In this document: positions 22,892 through 31,171 of the stretch, in pieces | Layout of the letters: the number at the start of each line of letters is the position of its first letter | Numbering within the stretch: the first letter of the stretch is position 1 | Notes under the pieces: generated by a model | Database searches by the model: none | The model's input: only the letters and a program-made list of their open reading frames with translations | What the model was told of the DNA's origin: nothing | Assembly: GCA_016235765.1 (NCBI GenBank) | Contig: JACRIZ010000013.1 | Span: 1 to 60,099 of the forward strand | Direction of reading: 5' to 3' | Source: Rhodocyclales bacterium | GTDB taxonomy: Bacteria > Pseudomonadota > Gammaproteobacteria > Burkholderiales > Rhodocyclaceae | DNA length: 60,099 bases | Translations under genes and position numbers: made by a program

Positions 22892-25219
22892 ATGCCGAAT
22901 TTCAACCCGCGGTCGATTGCCCTCGTCATCGCGGCCTCGTACCCGATAGCCGTTTGCGCCGCCGACGCGACAGCTCCTGCCGTCGAGGTGGTCGGCATCT
23001 CGCCGGTGCGCGGGCTCGAGGTCCCGCGCAATGACATTCCTGCGCCGGTGCAGTCGATCAGTGCCGAGGCGCTGGCGGACAACCGCCGGCAGACCCTGCC
23101 GGAACTGCTCGGCAGCCGCCTCGGCGGCGTAACCGTCAATGAGACCACCGGCAGTCCTTTTCAGGCCGAGGTCAATTACCGCGGCTTCACCGCCAGCCCG
23201 CTGCTCGGCACGCCGCAGGGGTTGTCGGTCTACCAGGACGGCGTGCGCATCAACGAGCCTTTCGGCGAGACGGTGAACTGGGAACTGGTGCCGCACGCGG
23301 CGCTGGCGGCGATCGACCTGATTCCCGGTTCCAATCCCCTCTTCGGTCTCAACACCCTGGGCGGCGCGCTCTCGATTTCCACCAAGAATGGCCTCACGCA
23401 CCAGGATGCGCGCATCGAGGCGAGCGCAGGCAGCTTCGGTCGTACCGAGGTCGAGGCCGGCCTCGGCCGCCGCTTAGGCGACGCCGGGCTTTACATCGCC
23501 GGTTCGCGCTTCCGCGAGGACGGCTGGCGTGACTTCTCGCCTTCGTCGGTAGACCAGGTATTCGCCAAACTGTCCCGGCAGCATGGTGCGCTCGAATGGG
23601 ACCTTGCCTACACCGGTGCCGACACCGACGTCACCGGCAACGGCCTGCTGCCGGAATCGATGCTGGGCGCGCGGCGCGCGAGCATCTTCACCCGGCCGGA
23701 CACGACGCGCAACCGCATGGACATGCTGAGCCTCAACGCAAGCTACTGGCTGAACGACCATGAGCGCCTGTCCGTGATCGCCTACCACCGGGAGAATGCG
23801 GTGCGCACGCTGAACGGCGATGCCAACGACGATTTCGAAGGGGACGCGGCGCTCGACGGCGACGCGGGCGCCAACGGCGGCCTCGGCTTCAACGTCGATA
23901 CCGCCGCCAACAACCGGACCCGAACCGAGCTCGGCGGCTGGGGTGCCGCGCTGCAATGGTCGCGCGCCGACGACGACAACCGCGTCGCCTTCGGCGCGAC
24001 CTTCGACCGCAGCACGACACGCTTCCTGCAGACCGCCCAGCCCGGCGTCTTCGACGCCACGCGCGGGGTCATCTCCGGCGGCACCGAAGTGGCGGAGAAC
24101 CGGCTGGCAGGGGCCACGCGCGGCTGGAGCGTTTTTGCCACCGATACCTACAAGCCCGGCCGAGACCTCGCCATCACTGCCTCGCTGCGCTACAACGATG
24201 TTCGCGTGACGACCCGCGACGAACTGACGCCGTTGCCGCCGAACCTCGACGGCGATCACAAGTACCGCAAGCTCAATCCGTCGCTCGGCGCCGCCTGGAC
24301 GCCCGTGCAGAGCGTGACCGTGTTCGCCAACGCCGCCCAGGGCAACCGCGCGCCCAGCCCCATCGAGCTTGGCTGCGCCGACCCGGCCAACCCCTGCTCG
24401 CTGCCCAACGCGATGCAGGCCGATCCCTACCTGAAGCAGGTCGTCACCCGCAGCATCGAGGCAGGTGCGCGCGGCAGGGCGGGCGCAATGCGCTGGAGCG
24501 CCGCGCTGTTCCGTGCCAACAACGACGACGACATCCTGTTCGTCGGCACGTCGACCAGCGCCGGCTATTTCACCAATTTCGGTCGCACCCGCCGCGAGGG
24601 GCTTGAACTCGGCGTCGGCGCAGAGGTCGGCGCCGTGACGCTGCGTGCCGACTACGCCTACGTCGAAGCGACCTACCGCTCGGCCGCCTGCCTGCTGGCC
24701 GAGAACAACAGCACGCGCGGGCAGAGCGCGCAATGCACCGCGGGCGGCCAGGACGACGAGATCCTGGTGCAGCCGGGCAACCGGATGCCAGGCATTCCGC
24801 GCCACGGCCTCAAGCTCGGTGCCGAGTGGCGCGTCGCGCCGACCCTGTTCCTGGCAGCCGATCTGGTCGCCTACTCGAGCCAGTACCTGCGCGGCAACGA
24901 GAACAACGCCCACCAGGCCGGTACCTACAGCGACCGGCTGGGCGGCGGGCCGCGCACCTACGGCGGCGCCGGCAGCGCGCCCGGCTATGCAGTGCTCAAC
25001 CTTGGCGCGCGGCTGAAGCTCAGTCGCCGCTGGTCGCTCTCGGCGCGGGTCAACAACGTCTTCGACGAGTCGTATGCAACCGCCGGCGCGCTCGCGGAGA
25101 ACCCGTTCGACGCCGGCGGCGTCTTCCAGACCAATTCGGGCACGTGGACGCGCGAGAGCTTCTACGCGCCGGGTGCGCCGCGGAGCATCATCCTCGGCGC
25201 TGCCCTGGCTGTCGACTGA
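22892..25219 (+). CDS. TonB-dependent outer-membrane receptor (ligand unknown)
   Basis: Active-transport receptor of the outer membrane, 775 residues. The signal peptide ends near Cys-Ala-Ala-Asp (about 22). The plug domain (about 35-160) includes Pro-Val-Gln-Ser-Ile-Ser-Ala-Glu-Ala-Leu, Gln-Ala-Glu-Val-Asn-Tyr-Arg-Gly-Phe and Val-Tyr-Gln-Asp-Gly-Val-Arg-Ile-Asn; the beta-barrel follows and includes a paired-Cys loop (Gly-Cys-Ala-Asp-Pro-Ala-Asn-Pro-Cys). The barrel C-terminus is Leu-Gly-Ala-Ala-Leu-Ala-Val-Asp, without the usual terminal Phe. The ATG at 22892 is chosen because of the signal peptide; the frame stays open upstream into the regulator gene. It is followed by YceI and a beta-propeller gene. 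In this PQQ/metal island the ligand could be a metal chelate (for example a lanthanide or copper chelator), but that is inference. Confidence 0.88.
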   Translation: MPNFNPRSIALVIAASYPIAVCAADATAPAVEVVGISPVRGLEVPRNDIPAPVQSISAEALADNRRQTLPELLGSRLGGVTVNETTGSPFQAEVNYRGFTASPLLGTPQGLSVYQDGVRINEPFGETVNWELVPHAALAAIDLIPGSNPLFGLNTLGGALSISTKNGLTHQDARIEASAGSFGRTEVEAGLGRRLGDAGLYIAGSRFREDGWRDFSPSSVDQVFAKLSRQHGALEWDLAYTGADTDVTGNGLLPESMLGARRASIFTRPDTTRNRMDMLSLNASYWLNDHERLSVIAYHRENAVRTLNGDANDDFEGDAALDGDAGANGGLGFNVDTAANNRTRTELGGWGAALQWSRADDDNRVAFGATFDRSTTRFLQTAQPGVFDATRGVISGGTEVAENRLAGATRGWSVFATDTYKPGRDLAITASLRYNDVRVTTRDELTPLPPNLDGDHKYRKLNPSLGAAWTPVQSVTVFANAAQGNRAPSPIELGCADPANPCSLPNAMQADPYLKQVVTRSIEAGARGRAGAMRWSAALFRANNDDDILFVGTSTSAGYFTNFGRTRREGLELGVGAEVGAVTLRADYAYVEATYRSAACLLAENNSTRGQSAQCTAGGQDDEILVQPGNRMPGIPRHGLKLGAEWRVAPTLFLAADLVAYSSQYLRGNENNAHQAGTYSDRLGGGPRTYGGAGSAPGYAVLNLGARLKLSRRWSLSARVNNVFDESYATAGALAENPFDAGGVFQTNSGTWTRESFYAPGAPRSIILGAALAVD

Positions 25220-25240
25220 CTTCACCAAAGAGGAGACCGC

Positions 25241-25807
25241 ATGCGCATACTGAGATTGCTGACCATCACCGGCTGCTGCCTGGCCGGCACTGCCGTGGCA
25301 GACGGCTACAACATCGATCCGCGCCATACTTTCCCGGTCTTCGAAGTCAGCCACTACGGATTTTCCGTGCAGCGCGGACGCTTCAACAAGGTGAGCGGCA
25401 GGTTGGAGCTCGATGTCGAGAACAAGCGTGGTTCGGTCGACGTCGGCATCGACACCGCTTCGGTGGACATGGGCTTCGAGGACTGGAACAAGCAGATGCG
25501 CGGCGAACGTTTCTTCCAGACCGACCGGTTCCCAGAAGCGCGCTTCGTCGCCCGCGATTTCGCCTTCGATCCGCTGCAGCCGACGCCCGTCAGCGGCGAA
25601 CTCACCCTGCTGGGCGTCACGCGCACCGTCGTGCTCAAGATCGGCCAGTGGCGCTGTGCCAAGCATCCGATGCTGCCGCGCCAGTTGTGCGGCGCGGATA
25701 TCGAAACCACGATCAAGCGTTCCGACTACGGCATGATCAGCGGCCTGCCCGGCATCGGTGACGAGGTGAAGATCATGATCCCGGTCGAAGCGCTAAAGGA
25801 CTCCTGA
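25241..25807 (+). CDS. YceI-family periplasmic protein
   Basis: A 188-residue exported lipocalin-like protein that in characterised members binds isoprenoid chains. The signal peptide ends near residue 20 (Thr-Ala-Val-Ala-Asp). The YceI fold is shown by Tyr-Asn-Ile-Asp-Pro-Arg-His-Thr at the N-terminus, Val-Ser-His-Tyr-Gly-Phe, and Phe-Phe-Gln-Thr-Asp-Arg-Phe-Pro-Glu-Ala-Arg near 88. A pair of Cys (in Arg-Cys-Ala-Lys and Leu-Cys-Gly-Ala) could form a disulfide. It has a good ribosome site (aggag), follows the TonB receptor by 21 bases, and its stop overlaps the next start, so the three are one operon. It might carry a quinone or other hydrophobic partner for the dehydrogenase chain (inference). 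Confidence 0.9.
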   Translation: MRILRLLTITGCCLAGTAVADGYNIDPRHTFPVFEVSHYGFSVQRGRFNKVSGRLELDVENKRGSVDVGIDTASVDMGFEDWNKQMRGERFFQTDRFPEARFVARDFAFDPLQPTPVSGELTLLGVTRTVVLKIGQWRCAKHPMLPRQLCGADIETTIKRSDYGMISGLPGIGDEVKIMIPVEALKDS

Positions 25808-26880
25808 TGAACCCTACTTATCTTTCACCCGCCCGTACCGTCGTCCTGGCGGCCTGTGGCCTGGCCCTGGCAGTGCCGGCGGCGGCGGATCGAGGCATCG
25901 CCTACGTGAGCAACCAGAAGGGCAACGTCGCGACCATCAGCCTCGAAACCTTCGAGTTGGGCGCGGAGATCGATGTCGGCGGCGGCTCGCCGCGCGGCAT
26001 CGGCGTCACGGCGGATGGCCGTCTGCTGGTGGTTGCCGCGCGGGACAGCGGCGACCTTGCGGTCGTCGATCGCGCGAGCGGCAGGGTGGTCAGGCGCATC
26101 GCGATCGGCAAGAACCCGGAATTCGTCCGCGTGCGGGGATCGAAGGCCTTCGTCTCCTTCGAGCCGGCTTCGGAAAGCGGCCCGCCGCCCAAGCCGGGAT
26201 CGCCAGAGGCGGAGGCGCTCCGCAGACAGCGCGAAGCGGACAAGGCGGAGCCGGCCCGGATTGCCGTCGTCGATCTCGCCGTCGGCAGGAAGACCGCCGA
26301 GATCGTCGGCGGCATGGAGACGGAGGGGATCGAGTTCTCCGCCGACGGCAGGGCGATCGTCGTCACCAACGAGGCCGATGAAAATCTCTCCGTGCATGAC
26401 ATCGCCAGCGGCAAGCTGCTGCAGAAGATCGACACGAAGCCCTATGGACACAGGCCGCGCGGAATCAAGCTCGCCCCCGACGGCAGGCACTACGTCGTGA
26501 CGCTCGAGCACAGCAACAAGCTGATCGTGCTCGATGCCAAGTTCAAGGTCGTGAAGATCGTGGCGACCGGCGATACTCCCTATGGCACCGCGTTCAGTCG
26601 CGACGGCGCCCGCCTTTACGTCGCGCTGGCCAAAGGCAAGGCACTGCAGGTGTTCGATGGACGCAGCTACGAGCGCCTGGCGGAATACCCGCTGGGTGAT
26701 CGCTGCTGGCACTTCACGTTTACCCCGGATGACTCCCACGTCCTCGCCGCATGCGGGCGCTCGAACGAGGTTGTGGTGATCGACGCCGAAGGTCGGCTGG
26801 TCAAGAGGCTTGCCGACCAGAAGATGCCCTGGGGCGTGGTTACCTACCCGAAGTCGGTGGGCAGCCTCGATGCGCCTTGA
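25807..26880 (+). CDS. YncE-like periplasmic beta-propeller, PQQ catabolism-associated
   Basis: A 357-residue exported protein made of repeated beta-propeller blades of the YVTN type: Ala-Tyr-Val-Ser-Asn-Gln near 30, Val-Val-Thr-Asn-Glu-Ala-Asp near 183, Tyr-Val-Ala-Leu-Ala near 273. The signal peptide ends near residue 28 (Pro-Ala-Ala-Ala-Asp). Propellers of this kind recur beside PQQ-dependent alcohol dehydrogenases (a TIGRFAM describes the group as PQQ-dependent catabolism-associated). In E. coli the related yncE is next to yncD, now called pqqU. Here a PqqU-like receptor lies 2 kb further on. The start overlaps the yceI stop by one base. An insertion rich in Pro, Glu and Arg (about 118-150) interrupts the blades. 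Molecular function is unknown; binding of PQQ or the dehydrogenase is a guess. Confidence 0.85.
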   Translation: MNPTYLSPARTVVLAACGLALAVPAAADRGIAYVSNQKGNVATISLETFELGAEIDVGGGSPRGIGVTADGRLLVVAARDSGDLAVVDRASGRVVRRIAIGKNPEFVRVRGSKAFVSFEPASESGPPPKPGSPEAEALRRQREADKAEPARIAVVDLAVGRKTAEIVGGMETEGIEFSADGRAIVVTNEADENLSVHDIASGKLLQKIDTKPYGHRPRGIKLAPDGRHYVVTLEHSNKLIVLDAKFKVVKIVATGDTPYGTAFSRDGARLYVALAKGKALQVFDGRSYERLAEYPLGDRCWHFTFTPDDSHVLAACGRSNEVVVIDAEGRLVKRLADQKMPWGVVTYPKSVGSLDAP

Positions 26881-26900
26881 CGCCGGCCTGATCACGGAAA

Positions 26901-26934
26901 GAAGGCCGGCGCGGACCATACCACGCCAGCCTTC
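26901..26934. terminator. Bidirectional hairpin between convergent operons
   Basis: GAAGGCCGGCG (26901-26911) pairs with CGCCAGCCTTC (26924-26934), 11 bp with one mismatch and a 12-base loop. There is no clear T run on either side. It sits in the 105-base gap between the convergent propeller and PQQ dehydrogenase genes. Confidence 0.5.
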
Positions 26935-26985
26935 CGGAACGGCAGTGCCCGCCGGCGCGAGCGACTGCCGGGAGGAGACTCAACT

Positions 26986-28719
26986 CTACTTATGGAGTTT
27001 GAACACCCACATCGAGCCCCCCTGCTCGAGGAAGTTCACCTTCTTGGCCACGTCGCCGCCCCACAGCGGAACCGCGCCGCCCCAACCGGACGCCACCGCG
27101 ATGTACTGCTCGCCGTCCTGTTCCCAGGTCACCGGCGGTGCGACGACGCCCGAGCCGGTCTGGAATGACCAAACCTCCTTGCCGGTCTTGGCATCGGCCG
27201 CCTTCAGGTAGCCTTCGGGCGTGCCCCAGAAGACCAGGCCGCCCTTGGTCGTCAGGACGCCGCCCCACAGCGGAGCGTTGTTGCGCACTTCCCAGACGAT
27301 CTTGCCGGTGGCAGGGTCTACGGCGCGCATCGCGCCGATATAGCTGTCGTCGATGGTCTTGATCGTGAAACCGGCACCAAGATAGGCGGCGCCCTTCTTG
27401 TAGCTGACCGGCTCGTTCCAGATCTCCATGCCCCATTCGTTGGCCGGCACGTAGAAATAGCCGGTATCCGGGCTGTATGCCATGGGCATCTGATTCTTGC
27501 CGCCAAGGAAGGACGGCGCAGCAAACACCGACGCGCCCTTCTTGCCGTCGGCGCTCTTCGCCGGGTCGCCAGGACGGTTGGTATCGACAAACTGCGGACG
27601 ACCATTGGCGTCGAGTCCGGAGGCCCAGGTGATCTTCTTGACGAACGGGAAACCGCGCTGGAACTTGCCGGATTTGGCGTCGAGCACGTAGAAGAAGCCA
27701 TTGCGGTCGGCCTTGCCGCCGAGGAGCTTGCCGTCCTTGCCCTTGAAGGTGACGAACTCGTTTACGCCGTCGAAGTCCCATCCGTCGTTGGGCGTGCCCT
27801 GAAAATGCCAGACGATCTTGCCCGTGTCGACGTCGATCGCGACCGTGGAGCATGAATAGAGGTTGTCGCCAGGCCGCAAGTGGCTGTTCCACGGTGACGG
27901 ATTGCCGGTGCCGAAGTAGGCCAGATTGGTTTCGGGATCGTAGGTGCCGCCCAGCCAGGTCGCCGCGCCGCCGGTCTTCCAGAGTTCGCCCGGCCAGGTG
28001 GCGTTGGCGGTGCCGGAAACGCCGTTATCCGCGCCGTTCTTGGTGCCCATGTGGCCCTCGACGGTCGGACGCACCCAGACCATCTTGCCGGTCTTGGCGT
28101 CGCGCGCCTCGACGCGGCCGATGACGCCGAACTCGCCGCCGGAAACGCCGGTCAGCACGAGGCCCTTGGCGATGATCGGCGCCGCGGTTGCCGAGTAGCC
28201 GGCCGCGTAGTCGTCGATCTTCTCCTTCCACACCACCTTGCCGCTGTCCTGGTCGAGTGCGACCAGTTGGGCATCGAGGGTGGCGAAGATGACCAGGTTT
28301 TCATAGAGTGCAGCGCCGCGGTTGACCACGTCGCAGCAGGGCATGATGCCATCAGGCAGGCGGTGCTCGTACTTCCACAGCTTCCTGCCGGTCTTTGCGT
28401 CGAGGGCAAACAGCCGCGAATACGAGGCGGTAACGAACATCTTGCCGTTATGAATTACCGGCTGGCTCTCCTGGCCGCGCTGCTTTTCGCCGCCAAAGGA
28501 GAATGTCCATGACGGAACGAGGTGCTTGACATTGCCGACATTGACTTTGGCCAGCGGACTGTAGCGTTGCCCTTGTGTGCCAAGTCCCCAGGAAACCACA
28601 TCGCCGGTCGTCTTGGCATCGTCGGTGATGTCCTTGTCGGATACTCGCGCGGCGGCGGGACCGCCGGCAAGCGTCGCCATCGCGCTGGCGACCAGCACGG
28701 ATGTCAGTTTGCGTTTCAT
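26986..28719 (-). CDS. PQQ-dependent alcohol dehydrogenase with lanthanide-type metal site
   Basis: Periplasmic quinoprotein that oxidises alcohols to aldehydes and gives electrons to cytochrome c. The 577-residue protein has a signal peptide (1-24) and the eight-bladed PQQ propeller. Active-site features seen are the vicinal disulfide Cys128-Cys129, metal ligands Glu196 and Asn273, and catalytic Asp315 in Gly-Trp-Asp-Phe-Asp-Gly-Val-Asn. Asp317, two residues after the catalytic Asp, is the extra ligand found in lanthanide-dependent XoxF and PedH; calcium enzymes have Ala or Ser there. The ribosome site is aggaggag before 28719. It belongs to the ExaA/PedE/PedH-like group. No pqq biosynthesis gene is in the window. 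Expression is probably driven by the sigma54 promoter at 28787-28802. Confidence 0.93.
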   Translation of the reverse strand: MKRKLTSVLVASAMATLAGGPAAARVSDKDITDDAKTTGDVVSWGLGTQGQRYSPLAKVNVGNVKHLVPSWTFSFGGEKQRGQESQPVIHNGKMFVTASYSRLFALDAKTGRKLWKYEHRLPDGIMPCCDVVNRGAALYENLVIFATLDAQLVALDQDSGKVVWKEKIDDYAAGYSATAAPIIAKGLVLTGVSGGEFGVIGRVEARDAKTGKMVWVRPTVEGHMGTKNGADNGVSGTANATWPGELWKTGGAATWLGGTYDPETNLAYFGTGNPSPWNSHLRPGDNLYSCSTVAIDVDTGKIVWHFQGTPNDGWDFDGVNEFVTFKGKDGKLLGGKADRNGFFYVLDAKSGKFQRGFPFVKKITWASGLDANGRPQFVDTNRPGDPAKSADGKKGASVFAAPSFLGGKNQMPMAYSPDTGYFYVPANEWGMEIWNEPVSYKKGAAYLGAGFTIKTIDDSYIGAMRAVDPATGKIVWEVRNNAPLWGGVLTTKGGLVFWGTPEGYLKAADAKTGKEVWSFQTGSGVVAPPVTWEQDGEQYIAVASGWGGAVPLWGGDVAKKVNFLEQGGSMWVFKLHK

Positions 28720-28786
28720 GAACTCCTCCTCCTGTGAGATTCTTTCTTAGGACGGTACCCTGGCTGCGATACCGGTAGAGGAGTTC

Positions 28787-28802
28787 AGCAACTTCGATGC
28801 CA
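28787..28802 (-). promoter_or_regulatory. Sigma54 promoter of the PQQ alcohol dehydrogenase gene
   Basis: On the minus strand TGGCATCGAAGTTGCT has the GG-N10-GC core, TGGCA and TTGCT, one mismatch from TGGCAC-N5-TTGCW. Predicted start is near 28777, 58 bases before the ATG. The 28720-28958 gap otherwise holds only the palindromic site at 28896-28912. Confidence 0.75.
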
Positions 28803-28895
28803 GGCCGATTCGGCCAACGAAACCCAGGATTGGACAGGTTTTGGCACCGGTTTGAGTGCCGGTACTGCGGGGCGGTTGCGCCAAAAGCAGTCAGG

Positions 28896-28912
28896 TGTTC
28901 CAGAATGAAACA
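28896..28912. promoter_or_regulatory. Putative activator site (UAS) TGTTCCA-N3-TGAAACA, copy 2
   Basis: TGTTCCAGAATGAAACA shares both 7-base half-sites with 20662-20678; only the 3-base spacer differs. It starts 94 bases from the sigma54 core promoter, against 95 bases at the other copy. Such equal placement suggests both promoters are switched on by the same AcoR-type activator. Confidence 0.7.
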
Positions 28913-28958
28913 GCCGGCGCCCGTGGGGTTTCGACCGAGACTGTGGGCCGCTGCCGCC

Positions 28959-31055
28959 TCAGAAGGTATAGCTGGCCGCAATTCCGACGAAGGCGTTGCG
29001 CCGTGCGCCAGGCTCGAATGCGGCGCCGGTGTCGGCCTGGGAGGCATTGACCCGCACCGAGCTGACGTACGTCTCGTCGGTGAGGTTTTCAATGCGCAGG
29101 AACTCGCGCAGCCGCCAATTCGCGAGCTTCTGGGCGAAGCCGGCGCGGAAGTGGTACAGGCTGTAGCCTTCGGCCTGTTGCACATTGCTGTCGTTGGTGT
29201 AGGTGTGGCCGAAGTGCACACCCTCGAGCGCCGTGGCGAATCCGGAGGCCGGATGCTGCCACGAGAGCTCGACGTAGGCGGTGGTGCCATAGGTCCCGGG
29301 GATCCGGTTGTCCGCCGCAACGGGTACGCAGGGCGGGGAACCGGTGCAGAAGTCATCGCGGAACTTGGCAGTCATCCAACTGAAGGCACCATAGACGTTG
29401 AATTCGTAGGGCAGGGCGCTGTCGATGGCGAGCTCGATGCCGACACGTTGTGTACGGCCGGCATTCTTGAACGACGCCGTCGCCCCATTGCCGAGGTCGG
29501 TGACGATCTCGTTCTCGGTGTCGATGCGGAACGCCGCGAGATTGACCCGGGTGTTGTCGGCGATAAGCGCCTTGGCGCCCACTTCATAGTTGCGGCTCTT
29601 GCTCGGCTGCAGTTCCAGGTTCGGGCCGGCGCCACCATTGGTCGTGGGATTGCCGACGTAGGTCAGTTCGATGAAGGTCGGCGTCTCGAAACCCCGGCCG
29701 TAGTTGGCGTAGAGATTGAGTGTCGGCAACAGGCGGTAGGTCGCGCCGACGACCGGCGACGTGTTCGAGAAGCGCAGCGAGCCGCTGCCGTCCACCGGCG
29801 TGGGCATTCGGTCGGTGATGTCGAAGCGGATGTCGGTGTGGCGCAGGCCCGCGACCAGCAGCCAGTCGGCGCCCGGTTCGAACGTGGCCTGGACGAATTC
29901 GTCGACGTTGTGCACCTTCTGCAATTCGTCGCGCGTCGCCCCGGGTATCAGCACGCCGCCGGCGGCGTTGTACTGCGTACGCACGTCCTCCATGGAGTCG
30001 TAATTGACGCCGGCCGCCAGATTGAAGGGACGGTCGGCGAGACTGGCCCGCTGGGTCCATTTCAGCTCGGTGCCGCCAAATTCGCGATCGATCGCGGCCA
30101 CGCGCCCTGCTGCGCCCAGCGTCTGGTACTGCTGGTTGTCGCGAGTGCCCCGGTAGCCTGTCAGGCTCACGCCATCCTGCGCCGACAGCGCGTGGTCCAA
30201 CACCACTCCTGCCTGCTCGTGCTTGCGATAGACGCGGGTATTGCGCGCGATCGCGTTGGTGCCGGCCTGCCGCGGATCCTGCCGGTACTGCGCTTCCGTG
30301 AGGCCGAGCGGATCTTCTGCGAACTGGTCGAGGGTACTCGCCAGCAGCGTGAGCCTGGTCGCCTCGCTGAAGGAATAGCGGAGCTTGGCGTGCAGGGTCT
30401 CCCGCGTGTTGCGGCTGTGCTCGCGGTAGCCGTCGGATTCGAAGTCGGTGGCATTGACAATGTAGTTGAGGCCGCCGTTCTGACCTTCGAAGGTGAGGCT
30501 CTCGCGCAGGGTGTCATAACTTCCGGCCGTCAGGCTGCCGCCCAGCGTCGGTTGCAGCTCGCCGTCGCGGGTGTGGATGTGCACCACGCCGCCCGAGGAA
30601 TTGCCGTACAGGGCGGAGAACGGCCCGCGCATGAATTCGACCGACTTGGCCGTGTCGAGATTGAAGGTTCCCGTCTGCCCCTGGCCGTCCGGCATGGTGA
30701 TTGGAATCCCGTCGGCGTAGATGCGCACGCCGCGCACCCCGAAGGAGGCCCGTGCGCCGAAGCCGCGGCTCGAAACCGCGAGGTCCTGCGAGGCGTTGTA
30801 GCGGTTGTTGACGACGACCCCGGGAATGCGCACCGCCGTCTCGGTGAGATTGACCAGCGGCTTGCCGTCGCGCAGTGTTTCGCCTTCGACGACGTCGATG
30901 GACACCGGCAGGTCGAAGCTGTTCCGTTCGATGCGCGTCGCCGTGACGACCACCTGTTCCGTCGTGATGCGCGTGTCGGCGGCATGGAGGGCGGGCGGCG
31001 GGACGATCGCCAACAGCGGTGCGAAGGGCAGGAAGCGGCAGGCAGTGTTCGGCAT
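28959..31055 (-). CDS. pqqU: TonB-dependent receptor resembling the PQQ receptor PqqU (YncD)
   Basis: Outer-membrane receptor, 698 residues, the same size as E. coli YncD/PqqU, which imports pyrroloquinoline quinone. The signal peptide ends near residue 26 and a TonB box-like Thr-Glu-Gln-Val-Val-Val-Thr-Ala-Thr is at 32-40. The plug shows Ser-Ser-Arg-Gly-Phe-Gly-Ala-Arg (about 95-102), Asp-Gly-Ile-Pro-Ile-Thr-Met-Pro-Asp-Gly-Gln-Gly-Gln-Thr (115-128) and Arg-Gly-Pro-Phe-Ser-Ala-Leu-Tyr-Gly-Asn (143-152), which closely match what I recall of PqqU. The barrel has Gly-Arg-Gly-Phe-Glu-Thr-Pro-Thr and ends in Phe. It is downstream of the two-component genes and a tonB gene and next to the PQQ dehydrogenase. 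PQQ as ligand is a strong inference, not proof. Confidence 0.8.
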   Translation of the reverse strand: MPNTACRFLPFAPLLAIVPPPALHAADTRITTEQVVVTATRIERNSFDLPVSIDVVEGETLRDGKPLVNLTETAVRIPGVVVNNRYNASQDLAVSSRGFGARASFGVRGVRIYADGIPITMPDGQGQTGTFNLDTAKSVEFMRGPFSALYGNSSGGVVHIHTRDGELQPTLGGSLTAGSYDTLRESLTFEGQNGGLNYIVNATDFESDGYREHSRNTRETLHAKLRYSFSEATRLTLLASTLDQFAEDPLGLTEAQYRQDPRQAGTNAIARNTRVYRKHEQAGVVLDHALSAQDGVSLTGYRGTRDNQQYQTLGAAGRVAAIDREFGGTELKWTQRASLADRPFNLAAGVNYDSMEDVRTQYNAAGGVLIPGATRDELQKVHNVDEFVQATFEPGADWLLVAGLRHTDIRFDITDRMPTPVDGSGSLRFSNTSPVVGATYRLLPTLNLYANYGRGFETPTFIELTYVGNPTTNGGAGPNLELQPSKSRNYEVGAKALIADNTRVNLAAFRIDTENEIVTDLGNGATASFKNAGRTQRVGIELAIDSALPYEFNVYGAFSWMTAKFRDDFCTGSPPCVPVAADNRIPGTYGTTAYVELSWQHPASGFATALEGVHFGHTYTNDSNVQQAEGYSLYHFRAGFAQKLANWRLREFLRIENLTDETYVSSVRVNASQADTGAAFEPGARRNAFVGIAASYTF

Positions 31056-31137
31056 TGCGGGCTCCGGAAGGCAAAGTGGGCCGATTTTGGCGCCGCGCCA
31101 CGCTTGCCGCCAGCGCGAATCCGCGCGTTCCTGCCTA

Positions 31138-31150
31138 ATGAAATTCATGA
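31138..31150. promoter_or_regulatory. Dyad ATGAAATTCATGA upstream of the PqqU-like gene, copy 2
   Basis: The 13 bases equal the core of the dyad at 22788-22802. It lies in the 116-base gap between the response regulator stop and the receptor start, 83 bases before the ATG. No sigma54 motif is found between it and the receptor. Confidence 0.5.
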
Positions 31151-31171
31151 GCCGGCCAAACGCATCGGACC

